Below are positions 5,114-5,573 of a DNA stretch of 5,573 nucleotides, piece by piece; the stretch's first letter is position 1; each line of letters opens with the position of its first letter. The notes below the pieces were generated by a model that worked only from the letters and a program-made list of their open reading frames with translations, was not told the origin of the DNA and ran no database searches. The translations under genes and the position numbers were made by a program. The stretch lies in NCBI GenBank assembly GCA_030668545.1, contig DAOUTT010000157.1, positions 1-5,573 on the forward strand, written 5' to 3'. Source of the DNA: Anaerolineales bacterium. Lineage in GTDB: Bacteria > Chloroflexota > Anaerolineae > Anaerolineales > E44-bin32.

Positions 5114-5573
5114 TTATTCCCTGGTGAAGCGATAACCCACGCCGTATATCGTTTCTATATAGCGCGGTGAGCTCGGATCGGGTTCGATCTTTGACCGTAA
5201 GTTCTTAATATGAACGTCGATGGTGCGTTCGTAGCCCCCATAAGCGACACCCTGAATGTATTCCAGTAGATCCAGGCGAGAGAAAACTCGACCCGGCGAT
5301 GACATTAAAACTGCCAGCAGGTCGAATTCCGAGGGGGTCAGGTTTACAAACGACTCTCCTACCTTAACGTTATGACTCTCGCGGTCGAGTGTAATGTCCG
5401 CATGTTGAAGGATCTCAGCAGTTGGTTCGGTTTCTCCTGAACGACGCAAGACGGCGCGGACGCGGGCTAAGAGCTCGCGCGGCCGGAAAGGCTTTGTTAC
5501 GTAATCATCCGCGCCCAGTTCCAGCCCGACGACCTTGTCGTCTTTATCTACCTTCGCAGTGAGAAGGATGATC
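5114..5573 (-). CDS. OmpR/PhoB-family response regulator (5' end cut by window)
   Basis: The minus frame is open to the right edge; 152 residues are visible. They start inside the receiver domain: the switch Thr in LLTA (fragment residue 5), GADDYVTKPF with the conserved Lys at 27, and the last receiver helix to about 44. The phospho-acceptor Asp is off the window. After a short linker comes the winged-helix DNA-binding domain (about 62-150), with LTPSEFDLLAVL, the recognition helix region YERTIDVHIKNLRSKIE and the terminal hairpin IYGVGYRF, all standard for this family. It would bind DNA repeats as a dimer after phosphorylation by the kinase encoded 5 nt downstream. The near-contiguous spacing shows one operon. 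A TTG at 5449 could be misread as a start, but it lies inside the receiver-linker region and the frame continues upstream with receiver motifs. Confidence 0.96.
   Translation of the reverse strand, partial: IILLTAKVDKDDKVVGLELGADDYVTKPFRPRELLARVRAVLRRSGETEPTAEILQHADITLDRESHNVKVGESFVNLTPSEFDLLAVLMSSPGRVFSRLDLLEYIQGVAYGGYERTIDVHIKNLRSKIEPDPSSPRYIETIYGVGYRFTRE

Overview
The window looks like a bacterial chromosomal segment of intermediate GC content. It holds five protein genes, two of them cut by the window edges, and no RNA gene, CRISPR array or insertion sequence that I can see. The heterodimer-type ABC exporter, the BaeS-like sensor kinase and an intergenic copy resembling the GAGGAGCGAAGCGACGAAGCAATC-type repeat would fit an Anaerolineae-like Chloroflexota member. 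That placement is an inference from general impression and is weakly supported.

Layout: 1-1607 (minus) is the N-terminal 535 residues of an ABC exporter half-transporter whose nucleotide site is degenerate (Asp for the catalytic Glu, Gln for the switch His). It is therefore probably the non-hydrolysing half of a heterodimer, with its partner expected beyond the left edge. 1608-2012 is non-coding: a candidate promoter with a perfect TATAAT, a degenerate interspersed repeat, and a 15-bp perfect hairpin that probably terminates the next gene. 2013-2861 (minus) is an unrecognised polytopic membrane protein of 282 residues. 2991-3674 (plus) is a divergently transcribed Crp/Fnr-family regulator. 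3720-5108 (minus) is a complete HAMP/HisKA/HATPase sensor kinase. 5114-5573 (minus) is the C-terminal part of its OmpR/PhoB-type response regulator, which lies 5 nt upstream of the kinase gene in the same operon.

The most interesting part is the 129-bp divergent region 2862-2990. It contains one perfect 14-bp palindrome, TTTCC-TTAA-GGAAA, with the 5-4-5 architecture of Crp/Fnr operators but a half-site unlike TTGAT. The neighbouring regulator has lost the usual Fnr/Crp base-contacting residues in its recognition helix (P-V-M-V-C-K). If the extended -10 element TGC-CATAAA is used for the membrane-protein gene, the palindrome is centred at exactly -41.5, the class II activator position. On the other side it would overlap the -35 region of the regulator's own weak candidate promoter. 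The proposed unit is a Crp/Fnr regulator of altered specificity that activates a membrane protein of unknown function and perhaps represses itself.

The kinase and response regulator form an ordinary two-component system; its promoter and targets lie outside the window. Whether it controls the exporter cannot be judged from this sequence.
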